NCBI GenBank assembly: GCA_035325705.1
Contig: DAOKZI010000008.1
Span: forward strand, 113,256 to 177,255
Source of the DNA: Ga0077536 sp035325705
GTDB lineage: Bacteria > Pseudomonadota > Gammaproteobacteria > Ga0077536
Length of the DNA: 64,000 bases
Direction: 5' to 3'
Shown: positions 24,966-32,115 of the stretch, piece after piece
How the letters are laid out: every line of letters begins with the position of its first letter
How positions within the stretch are numbered: the stretch's first letter is position 1
Notes under the pieces: model-generated
What the model was told of the DNA's origin: nothing
Database searches by the model: none
The model's input: only the letters and a program-made list of their open reading frames with translations
Program-made: the position numbers and the translations under genes

Positions 24966-25178
24966 GGCAAGTCCGTGGGTCGGGAACGATGTAAGCATTC
25001 TATAGCATTCGATGTGCGGCGGGCTCGGCACCGGCAGGATCCATCTCGCCAGCGTAGCGGCATCAAAGCGCTCACCGAGCACGGCAATCGCGCGCTTCTT
25101 GGGCTACCGTGCCGGCAACGATGGGCGGGCACTGCGCTCGATGGCTGAGCGTCGATATCGATTGGCGCTCGCTCGTAT

Positions 25179-25285
25179 TCGTCATTCCGCCGCAAGCGGA
25201 AATCGAGTCAGCCTCTTCCCGACGGCGGGAGCAGATTGATGGTCTCCACTGGATCCCCGCCTGCGCGCGTCGGGTAGCGCGCCGT
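25179..25285. repeat. Degenerate inverted repeat of the TCGTCATTCC...GGATCCCCGCCTGCGCG type
   Basis: ATTCGTCATTCCGCCGCAAG at 25177 and CTGGATCCCCGCCTGCGCGC near 25250 resemble the two arms of a widespread proteobacterial palindromic repeat whose consensus is TTCGTCATTCCCGCG...CCCGCCTGCGCGGGGATGACG. The copy is decayed. The rest of the 400-base gap between the LLM gene and the VPLPA gene shows nothing else. Confidence 0.45.
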
Positions 25286-25364
25286 ATCGACGTGCTTGCC
25301 GAACGCCGCCCTGGGCATAGACTACTGCACAGGGGTTTTTTCGATCGGTCGGGAGTATGGGCAC

Positions 25365-26051
25365 ATGAAGACTTCACCAGCACTGCCGTGGCTTGCGGCG
25401 GTCTTCTTGTTCGCGGCGAGCAGCGCAGCGCATGCAGTCACGCTCCGTTACAGCTACGCCGGCGTGCTGAATGAAGGGCTCGGCGATCTGCCGGTGGGCA
25501 GCGCGTTCTGGGGATCGTGGGTGATGGAACTGCCGCAGGCAGGGACGCCGTTCACCGAAGGACCGCCCGATGCGGTCGAAGGTCGCGTCTATCGGTATGA
25601 GTCGTTCAGCGTGCGCATCGGCGGCGAAACCTTCAGCCAACAGACGCGCGATCTCGTCTTCGTGGCGACCACCGATGTGAGCGATCGACCGGAGTTCCTG
25701 CCGTTCTGGCCCAGCGGTTTCAGTTCCGATTTGTCCGTCGACAGCGGCCCGCTGTTTGTCGCCGGTGAGGAGCCGGAGACCGTGTTCGGCGCGCGCGTCT
25801 GGCGCGCCGCCGCGAGCTTCAATCGCGATGGGCGCCTGTGGAACGATTATGCGCTGCCCGCCGACGCCTCTCTGCTGGCGCAGATGGATGGCGCTGTGCT
25901 GTTCGATACACTGGATCGAGGCCGGGTGACAGGCGCCATTCAGAGCATAACGATTACGCCGGTACCGCTCCCCGCCACCGGCGCATCGATGGGCGCCGGG
26001 CTGCTGGCGCTGGGGATGGCGGGTCGCCGACAGGCGCCGCGACGGAGCTGA
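25365..26051 (+). CDS. Exported protein with VPLPA-CTERM sorting signal
   Basis: A 228-residue protein with an N-terminal signal peptide (LAAVFLFAASSAAHA), a beta-rich body and a C-terminal tripartite signal: VPLPATGAS, a hydrophobic helix (MGAGLLALGMAG) and a basic tail RRQAPRRS. This is the VPLPA variant of PEP-CTERM sorting, recognised by exosortase-type enzymes. No exosortase gene is in the window. The start at 25365 is chosen because it opens the signal peptide. PEP-CTERM proteins often go to the cell surface or biofilm matrix. Confidence 0.8.
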   Translation: MKTSPALPWLAAVFLFAASSAAHAVTLRYSYAGVLNEGLGDLPVGSAFWGSWVMELPQAGTPFTEGPPDAVEGRVYRYESFSVRIGGETFSQQTRDLVFVATTDVSDRPEFLPFWPSGFSSDLSVDSGPLFVAGEEPETVFGARVWRAAASFNRDGRLWNDYALPADASLLAQMDGAVLFDTLDRGRVTGAIQSITITPVPLPATGASMGAGLLALGMAGRRQAPRRS

Positions 26052-26069
26052 ACACCGAATGACGTTGCC

Positions 26070-26101
26070 GACGTCCGCGCACCTTCCTCTGCGCGGACGT
26101 C
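26070..26101 (+). terminator. Hairpin terminator after the VPLPA-CTERM gene
   Basis: A perfect 12-base stem (GACGTCCGCGCA at 26070-26081 with its complement at 26090-26101) and an eight-base loop. It begins 19 bases after the stop codon. There is no T-run, so it is a terminator by position and stability only. Confidence 0.6.
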
Positions 26102-26399
26102 TCTCTCGCGGCCGGTGAAGGGCTTCGTGCCCGACGCCGGTGCCGCGCTTCCGCGCGCGTCGTGGCAATGAGCCTCGACTCGGGTATCGAACACGTGAGC
26201 ACGATCGCCGATCGCCTCCCAACTACCCGGTACATGCCTGCGACCGAACGAGGGCATGAGGACGACGCGCCGGAGTCCTGACGTCCGTCGGCACAGGCGG
26301 GCCGGCATTCCGCTGGAAGACCGCCGCCAGCTTGATTCGATCGAGCGAAACGCTATGTAGTAGGTACGGGAATAGGCGGGCCGGAGGGAAGGGGAAGCA
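26102..26399. other. Gap: nothing recognised
   Basis: About 300 bases between the hairpin and the LolA-like gene. I see no gene or repeat; it presumably holds the promoter of the following two-gene operon. Confidence 0.5.
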
Positions 26400-27215
26400 A
26401 TGAGTGCATGGCGTCTGATGGCCACGGTGAGCTGCGCGGCCGCCCTGTTGGCCTGCGGCTCCGTGCGCGCCGAATCCTCGATCGCGGGCGCCGCGGGCAG
26501 GATCGACGATCCGGTGCTGGCCGGCTGCCTGGAGCGTACGCTGCCCGCGCGCGGCCTACGCCAGCGGGTGGCGCTGCAGGTGTTCGACGATACGGGCTCC
26601 GCGGCGGTGTCCGAAGCCAGCGTGTACTGGCAGCGCACGGAAGGACAGCGCTCGCGCTTCCTCGTGCGGCTGGATGCCCCGCCGCTGCGTGCCGGCATCG
26701 CGGTCCTCGCCGTCGAGCGCGATCGGCCGGAGCCGGACATGTATCTCTACCTGCCCGATCTGCGCCAGACGCGCCGCGTGACGGGCCGTACGTTCTCCGG
26801 CTCGATGCTCGGCACGGACTTCAGCTACGAAGATTACGCGCAGGTGCAGGGGCTGCTGAAGAACGGTGAGCTGCGGCGCCTGCCGGACGAGCGTTTCGGC
26901 GATCGCGACGTGCTGGTCGTCGAGCTGGTGCCGCAGTCGGAGCGTTCGGCCTATGCCCGCGTGGTGTCCTCGATCGATCGCGAGCGCTGCGTGCCGCTGC
27001 TCACGCGCTTCATCGGGCGCGACGGCGCGACGCTCAAGGAGCTCAGCGCCGATCTCGACAGCATCGAGGCGATCGGCGATCGCCACGTCGCGCGCCGCCT
27101 GGTGATGCGGGATCTGGTGCAGGACACCCGCACCGAGCTCGAGGTGAAGGAAATCGAGCTGGACCCGCCGCTGAGCGATGTTCTCTTCGCGCCGTCCTCC
27201 CTCGGCGGTCGCTGA
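26400..27215 (+). CDS. LolA-like outer-membrane lipoprotein-sorting-type protein
   Basis: A 271-residue exported protein; the signal peptide contains a Cys (LLACGSVRAES), but Sec cleavage near RAES seems more likely than lipidation. The body matches the LolA-like family that accompanies MMPL transporters: MYLYLPDLRQTRRVTGRTFSGSMLGTDF-type segment, then YEDYAQVQG, and ERCVPLLTRFIGRDG. Such proteins have a half-barrel that may carry lipids across the periplasm. It precedes the MMPL gene with a six-base gap, so the two form an operon and probably a lipid-export pair. Confidence 0.85.
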   Translation: MSAWRLMATVSCAAALLACGSVRAESSIAGAAGRIDDPVLAGCLERTLPARGLRQRVALQVFDDTGSAAVSEASVYWQRTEGQRSRFLVRLDAPPLRAGIAVLAVERDRPEPDMYLYLPDLRQTRRVTGRTFSGSMLGTDFSYEDYAQVQGLLKNGELRRLPDERFGDRDVLVVELVPQSERSAYARVVSSIDRERCVPLLTRFIGRDGATLKELSADLDSIEAIGDRHVARRLVMRDLVQDTRTELEVKEIELDPPLSDVLFAPSSLGGR

Positions 27216-27221
27216 AGCGCC

Positions 27222-29939
27222 ATGGGTCTGCGATTGCTCCTGCGCCTGGCGCGTCATCCGTGGCTCGTCGTGCTCGCTACGGCGCTCGCGCTCCTCGTGG
27301 CCGTCGGCCTGCTGCGCCTCCAGCCGCACACGCTGGCCGCGCTCGCGCTCGATCCCGCACTGGCCTCCTTCGTGCCCGATCGCGGCGACGCGCTGGCGCG
27401 CTTCGAATTCGCGCGCAAGCGCTTCGGCGACGATGACGTGCTGCTCGTCGTGTGGCAGTCGCCGCGGCTGTTCACCGCGGAGAGGCTCGGACGTCTCCAC
27501 GCCTTATCCGCGGCGCTGGAGACTCTGCCCGGCGTGCTGCGCGTGGACAGCCTCGCCACCGCGCTCGCGGTCCGCTCCAGCGACGGCATGCTCGAGATCG
27601 ATACTTTGCTGCCGGCGCCGCCGGCCGGCGAGGACGCGGCGCTCGCCGTGCGCGACGCCGCGCTCGCGAATCCGCTGCTGCGCGGAACGCTGGTATCGGC
27701 GGACGGCACGACGAGCTTGCTCGCCGTCGCCTTCGATCGGCGTCTTACCGCGCCCGCGCTGTTCGCGCTGAGCGACGAGATCGCGCGCCTGTCGCGCGAG
27801 CACGCCGGCGACATCGCCCAGTGGCTGACCGGCCCGACCCACGTGCGCATCGAGATCAGCCGGCTGCTGCGCGCCGATCTGATGCGCATCCTTCCGCTCG
27901 CCGTCGGCGTCACCGTGCTGGTCGCGGCCCTCGCGATGCGGACGCTGCGCGGGCTGATCATGCCGGTGCTGGTCACGGGCGGTGCGGTCGTCGGCACGCT
28001 GTCTCTCTTCGTCGCGCTCGGCTACGCGTTCAACTTCGTGACGGTGCTGATCGTGCCCGTCATCTTCATCGTCGGCTTCGCGTACTCCGTGCACATGGTC
28101 GCGGCGATCGACGAGGCCGTCGCGGGCGGCCTTCTCCCGGGAGCCGCCGTGGCACGCGCGCTGCGCGAGGTCGCCGGCACGATCACGCTGAACGCCGCGC
28201 TCGAAACCGTGGGATTCCTGTCCTTTGCCGTCAGCAGCATTCCCGCCATCCGCGAGTTCGGCCTCTTTGCGGCCTGCGGGATCGCGCTCGCCTGGCTGGG
28301 CGCATTGGTGTTGGTGCCGGCCGGCTTCAGCCTGCACGGCTATCGCGCGCCTCCGCGGCGCGGAGACGGCGTGCTGCCGCGCTGGGCCCTGCGTCTCGCG
28401 CGCTTCGATCTGCGCTACCGGCGTCAGCTCTTGTTCGCCGGCGCTGCCGCCATGCTCCTCGCCGCGATGCTGGCGACGCGTATCGAGGTGGGCACCGACT
28501 ATCTCTCGGTGCCGCCGCCGCGCGCCGGGATCGCCGAGGACTTCGCCAAGGCGTCTGCCGCCTTCGGCGGCCTCGTCCCGATCAAGGTCGTCGTCGATAC
28601 CGACGTCCCGGGCGCGTTCAAGGATCCGAAGCAGCTCGCGCACATCGTCGAGCTGCAGCGCTGGCTGTCGTCGCAGCCCGAGATCGGGCAAGTCTCGAGC
28701 CTCGTCGACTATCTCGGCGTGCTCTACCGGGCTTTCGTCCCGGACGCGCCGTCGGGCCTGGTGCTGCCGCCGAGCAGGGAGCTCGCGGATCAACTATTGC
28801 TGCTCGGGGCCGGCAACGACGTCGAGCGCTATGCCGACAGGCGCTTCGATTCCACCGTCCTGCGCGTAATGGCCAGGCCGGCCGCGACCGCCGAGCTGGC
28901 GCCGCTGATCGCGCGCATCGAGGAACGGCTGCATGCGCTGCCCGGGCATCTGCACGGCCACGTGACCGGCAGCGCCGTGCTCCTCGTCGAAGCCATCGAC
29001 GACATCACGCGCGGGCAGATACTGAGCCTGGCGACGACGGCGCTCGTCATCTACGCCGTGCTCGCCTGGCTCTTCGCGTCGTTTCGCGTCGGCGCCCTCG
29101 CCCTGGTGCCGAATCTGATGCCGATCGTGGCCTTCTTCGGCGTGCTCGGCGCGACCGGCATACCGCTCGACGTGACCACCAGCCTCGTCGCGCCGATCAT
29201 GCTTGCGATCGTCATCGACGACACGGTCCACTTCATGGCGCGTTACAACGTGGAGGCGCGCCGCAGCGCCAACGAGGCGCGCGGTCTCGAGCGCGCGATG
29301 GTGGGCACGATCCGGCCCATCGCCTACAGCACGCTCGGCCTCGTCTGCGGGTTTCTCGCCCTGGGCGCGAGCGAGCTGCGCAACGAGGCGCTGTTCGGTC
29401 TGCTGGCTGCGGGCACGATGCTGCTCGCCTGGCTGCTGGATCTCACCTTCACGCCCGCGCTCGCGAGCCGCATGCGCTTCGTCACGCTGTGGGACACGCT
29501 GAGCGTGGATCTCGGCTGCAAGGAGCCGCAGAAAACCATTCCGCTCTTCGCGGGCTTGAGTGCGCGTCAGGCGCGGACGGCGGCGCTGCTCGGATCGATA
29601 CTGCCGGTCGCGGCAGGCCAGCGCCTGATCCGGCAGGGCGACGAGGCGCGCGAACTGTTCGTCGTCATCGAGGGCGAGCTGGTCGCGCACGTGCCGCGCG
29701 AGGACGGTGACCGCGAGATCCGACATTTCCGTCAAGGCGATCTGATCGGGGCCGCATCGCTGTTCCAGGGCCGTCATTTCGCGAACGTCGAAGCCCTGGA
29801 ACCGGTGCGGGTGCTGCGGCTCGGCGAGGCCTGTCTGGGCCGGATCCAGACGCGCTATCCGCGGATCGGCGCGCAGCTCTATCGCAATCTCACCGCCATC
29901 ATGGCCGCGCGTTTCGCCGACATCGTGGAGCGCCTCTGA
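27222..29939 (+). CDS. MMPL/RND-family transporter fused to a cyclic-nucleotide-binding-like domain
   Basis: A 905-residue protein. Residues 1-755 form an MMPL-type RND transporter: two repeats of a periplasmic loop followed by five to six TM helices, with VLIVPVIFIVGFAYSVHMVAAI and MLAIVIDDTVHFMARYN as paired TM4-like motifs (the acidic DD in the second). Residues about 770-900 are a cNMP-binding-type beta-roll (IPLFAGLSARQ, GQRLIRQGDEA, LFVVIEGELVAHV). The phosphate-binding cassette is atypical: GDLIGAASLFQGRHFANV lacks the usual Glu. It may export hydrophobic molecules with the LolA-like partner under control of the added domain. Confidence 0.88.
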   Translation: MGLRLLLRLARHPWLVVLATALALLVAVGLLRLQPHTLAALALDPALASFVPDRGDALARFEFARKRFGDDDVLLVVWQSPRLFTAERLGRLHALSAALETLPGVLRVDSLATALAVRSSDGMLEIDTLLPAPPAGEDAALAVRDAALANPLLRGTLVSADGTTSLLAVAFDRRLTAPALFALSDEIARLSREHAGDIAQWLTGPTHVRIEISRLLRADLMRILPLAVGVTVLVAALAMRTLRGLIMPVLVTGGAVVGTLSLFVALGYAFNFVTVLIVPVIFIVGFAYSVHMVAAIDEAVAGGLLPGAAVARALREVAGTITLNAALETVGFLSFAVSSIPAIREFGLFAACGIALAWLGALVLVPAGFSLHGYRAPPRRGDGVLPRWALRLARFDLRYRRQLLFAGAAAMLLAAMLATRIEVGTDYLSVPPPRAGIAEDFAKASAAFGGLVPIKVVVDTDVPGAFKDPKQLAHIVELQRWLSSQPEIGQVSSLVDYLGVLYRAFVPDAPSGLVLPPSRELADQLLLLGAGNDVERYADRRFDSTVLRVMARPAATAELAPLIARIEERLHALPGHLHGHVTGSAVLLVEAIDDITRGQILSLATTALVIYAVLAWLFASFRVGALALVPNLMPIVAFFGVLGATGIPLDVTTSLVAPIMLAIVIDDTVHFMARYNVEARRSANEARGLERAMVGTIRPIAYSTLGLVCGFLALGASELRNEALFGLLAAGTMLLAWLLDLTFTPALASRMRFVTLWDTLSVDLGCKEPQKTIPLFAGLSARQARTAALLGSILPVAAGQRLIRQGDEARELFVVIEGELVAHVPREDGDREIRHFRQGDLIGAASLFQGRHFANVEALEPVRVLRLGEACLGRIQTRYPRIGAQLYRNLTAIMAARFADIVERL

Positions 29940-29970
29940 GCGATCCCCGGCGCCGCTGCCGGCACGCTTC

Positions 29971-30237
29971 GTAGCCCGGATGAGCGCAGCGAATCCGGGG
30001 CCGTGCCGGTTTCGATGCTGCGCTCGACTGGAAGACCGTTGAATCTGCGCTGCGCTACCACGGAGAACACAGAGAACACGAGGAAAAGGAGATTGTTCAG
30101 AGCCCCCGCGAGCCACGGAGGCGGAGCCCTAATAATCTTTTCCCGCCTTTTCTCCGTGTTCTCTGTGTTCTCCGTGGCTAGATTAATCGACGCTCGAAGC
30201 GGCACGGCCCCGGATTCGCTGCGCTCATCCGGGCTAC
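29971..30237. repeat. Nested composite: family A pair enclosing a family C pair
   Basis: The outer arms are GTAGCCCGGATGAGCGCAGC (29971) and its inverse (ending 30237). Inside is a complete family C palindrome: CCACGGAGAACACAGAGAAC at 30058 and GTTCTCTGTGTTCTCCGTGG ending about 30178. The whole gap between the MMPL gene and the acyl-CoA dehydrogenase gene is occupied by this structure, as if C had inserted in A. Confidence 0.85.
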
Positions 30238-30267
30238 GGACTTCCGATCGGTCCGCGCCGGCGTTGC

Positions 30268-31410
30268 CTACAGCCCCATCTGCCGCACGGCGAGATCGCG
30301 CATGATTTCCGCCGAGCCGCCGCCGATGGCCATCACCTTCACTTCGCGATAGATGCGTTCGACCGGGTTGCCGCGCAGATAGCCGGCGCCGCCGAAGATC
30401 TGCATCGCCTCGCTGGCGATGAATTCGAGCGCGCCGGAGCAGAAGAACTTGGCCTTGCAGATCTCTGCGACGGGCAGCTCGCCTTCGTTGAGGTTCCAGC
30501 AGATCTGTTGCAGCAGGGCTTCCATCGCATCGACGCGCACCGACATGTCGGCGATCTTGTGCCGGATGACCTGGTGCTTCACCAGCGGCTTGCCGAAGGT
30601 CTGGCGCTCCTGCGCGTAGGCGATGCTCTCCTCGAGGCAGCGCCGCGCCATGCCGAGCATCTGCGCCGCCATGAACAGACGTTCATGGTTGAAGTTGTTC
30701 ATCGTCGCGAGGAAGCCCCTGTTCTCCTCGCCCATCAACTGCGCGGCCGGGATGCGGCAGCCGTCGAAGTACAGCGTCGCCGTGTCCGAGCACCACCAGC
30801 CCATCTTGCGTTCGATCGCCGTGCGCGTGAAACCGGGCGTATCGGCATCGACGAAGAAGAGCGAGATTCCGCCCAGGCCTTCGCCGCCGGTGCGCGCGGC
30901 GATCACGAAATGGCTGGCGTGCATGCCGCCGGTGATGAAGGTCTTGGTGCCGTTCAACACGTAATGCTCGCCGTCGCGCCGCGCCCGCGTCTGCAACGCG
31001 GCGACGTCCGAGCCGCCCGAGGGCTCCGTGATCCCCAGCGCGCCGCCGCGGCGGCCGGACAGGATCTCGGGCAGCGCGCGGCACTTGATGTCCTCGGATG
31101 CGAGCCCCGCGACGAGGCCGACCATGATCCCGCGCGAGCCGATGGCCGAAACAACGCCGCCCGGCGCCCAGCGGCCGAGGATTTCCGCCGCCGCGGTGCG
31201 CATGAACGCGTCGTCGAAGCCGACGCCGCCGTAGCGCTCGTCGATGCCGAAGCCGAACAGTCCCAGCGCGCAGGTCTTCTCGTGCACGGACCAGGGGATC
31301 GTGCCGGCCTCGTCCCACTCGTCGGCGTGCGGTTCGATCTCGCTGCGCACGAAGCGCGTGACGGCGTCGCGAAAAGCGACGCGTTCGGGAGTATCGAAGG
31401 GATTGCGCAT
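30268..31410 (-). CDS. Acyl-CoA dehydrogenase
   Basis: A 380-residue FAD enzyme of fatty-acid or related acyl-CoA oxidation. Visible blocks: ALGITEPSGGSDVAALQT (FAD/substrate loop), YVLNGTKTFITGGMHA, GWWCSDTATLYFDGCRIP, RQTFGKPLVKHQVIRHKIADM and QIFGGAGYLRGNPVERIYRE. The final loop is IGGGSAEIM, as in a common bacterial subgroup, rather than YEGTxxIQ with the medium-chain catalytic Glu, so the catalytic base must lie elsewhere. Start at 31410, where the typical N-terminal helix begins. No thiolase or hydratase nearby. Confidence 0.92.
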   Translation of the reverse strand: MRNPFDTPERVAFRDAVTRFVRSEIEPHADEWDEAGTIPWSVHEKTCALGLFGFGIDERYGGVGFDDAFMRTAAAEILGRWAPGGVVSAIGSRGIMVGLVAGLASEDIKCRALPEILSGRRGGALGITEPSGGSDVAALQTRARRDGEHYVLNGTKTFITGGMHASHFVIAARTGGEGLGGISLFFVDADTPGFTRTAIERKMGWWCSDTATLYFDGCRIPAAQLMGEENRGFLATMNNFNHERLFMAAQMLGMARRCLEESIAYAQERQTFGKPLVKHQVIRHKIADMSVRVDAMEALLQQICWNLNEGELPVAEICKAKFFCSGALEFIASEAMQIFGGAGYLRGNPVERIYREVKVMAIGGGSAEIMRDLAVRQMGL

Positions 31411-31543
31411 CGCTGGCTCCGTGCGGCCCGAAAAGATGTCCGAGCATAGCACGCAGGATCGGCGCCGCCGGCCGAGGCGCGGATGTCGCTCGCAATACGG
31501 AAAGAGTGCGTGGTGCGGGATCCGGGCTACACGGCCCCTTCTT

Positions 31544-31643
31544 GTAGCCCGGATGAGCCACGCGAATCCGGGATCGGCGCCGATTTCCGCGTGTGCACTC
31601 GATAATCGCCGAACCCCGGATTCGCTGCGCTCATCCGGGCTAC
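31544..31643. repeat. Family A palindromic repeat pair
   Basis: GTAGCCCGGATGAGCCACGC at 31544 and an inverted copy ending at 31643, with an extra half copy (TCCGGGCTAC) at 31521-31530. It fills the gap between the acyl-CoA dehydrogenase and the small acidic protein. Confidence 0.8.
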
Positions 31644-31690
31644 GAAGACGACGCGCGGCGCGCGATCGTCGGTCGATGAAGGCGCGCTCG

Positions 31691-31957
31691 TCAAAGCAGA
31701 TCTTCGAGGTCTTCGGCGTGGCCCAGCGCATGGCGGCCGGCCGGCACGTCCTCCAGCGTATCGTCGCGCGCATAGTCGCTGACGTCGTTGCGCCCGAATT
31801 CTTCGGCGAGCTCGCCCAGCGTCGCCGCCGCCTGCGCCGCGGCCTGATCGATCTCGGGGCTGATCGGCCCGCCGTCGCGCGCCGCTTCGAGCAGATCGGC
31901 GATCGCGCTCGCGGCGGCGCGCAGCTCGACCGCGAGTTCATTGAGTCCGTAAGCCAT
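31691..31957 (-). CDS. Small acidic protein of unknown function
   Basis: An 88-residue, strongly acidic, Ala/Asp/Glu-rich protein predicted as two helices followed by a disordered tail (DDTLEDVPAG...EDLEDLL). The compact helical start (MAYGLNELAVELRAAASAIADLLEAA) argues for a real gene. No family recognised. Start at 31957. It is transcribed in the same direction as the GGDEF/EAL gene 158 bases upstream. Confidence 0.55.
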   Translation of the reverse strand: MAYGLNELAVELRAAASAIADLLEAARDGGPISPEIDQAAAQAAATLGELAEEFGRNDVSDYARDDTLEDVPAGRHALGHAEDLEDLL

Positions 31958-32115
31958 CGTGTGCCTCCATGCCGAGGTGACGTAGCGGCTCACCCTAAGC
32001 GGGGACTCCGAGCGCGCGAAGCGGCGGGCACCTGCCCGGGACGACGGCGCGGCGCCCACCGCGCGTCAGACGCGTGCGGGGCGAACGGGCGGCTTACTGC
32101 GCTTGCGGCCTGCCC

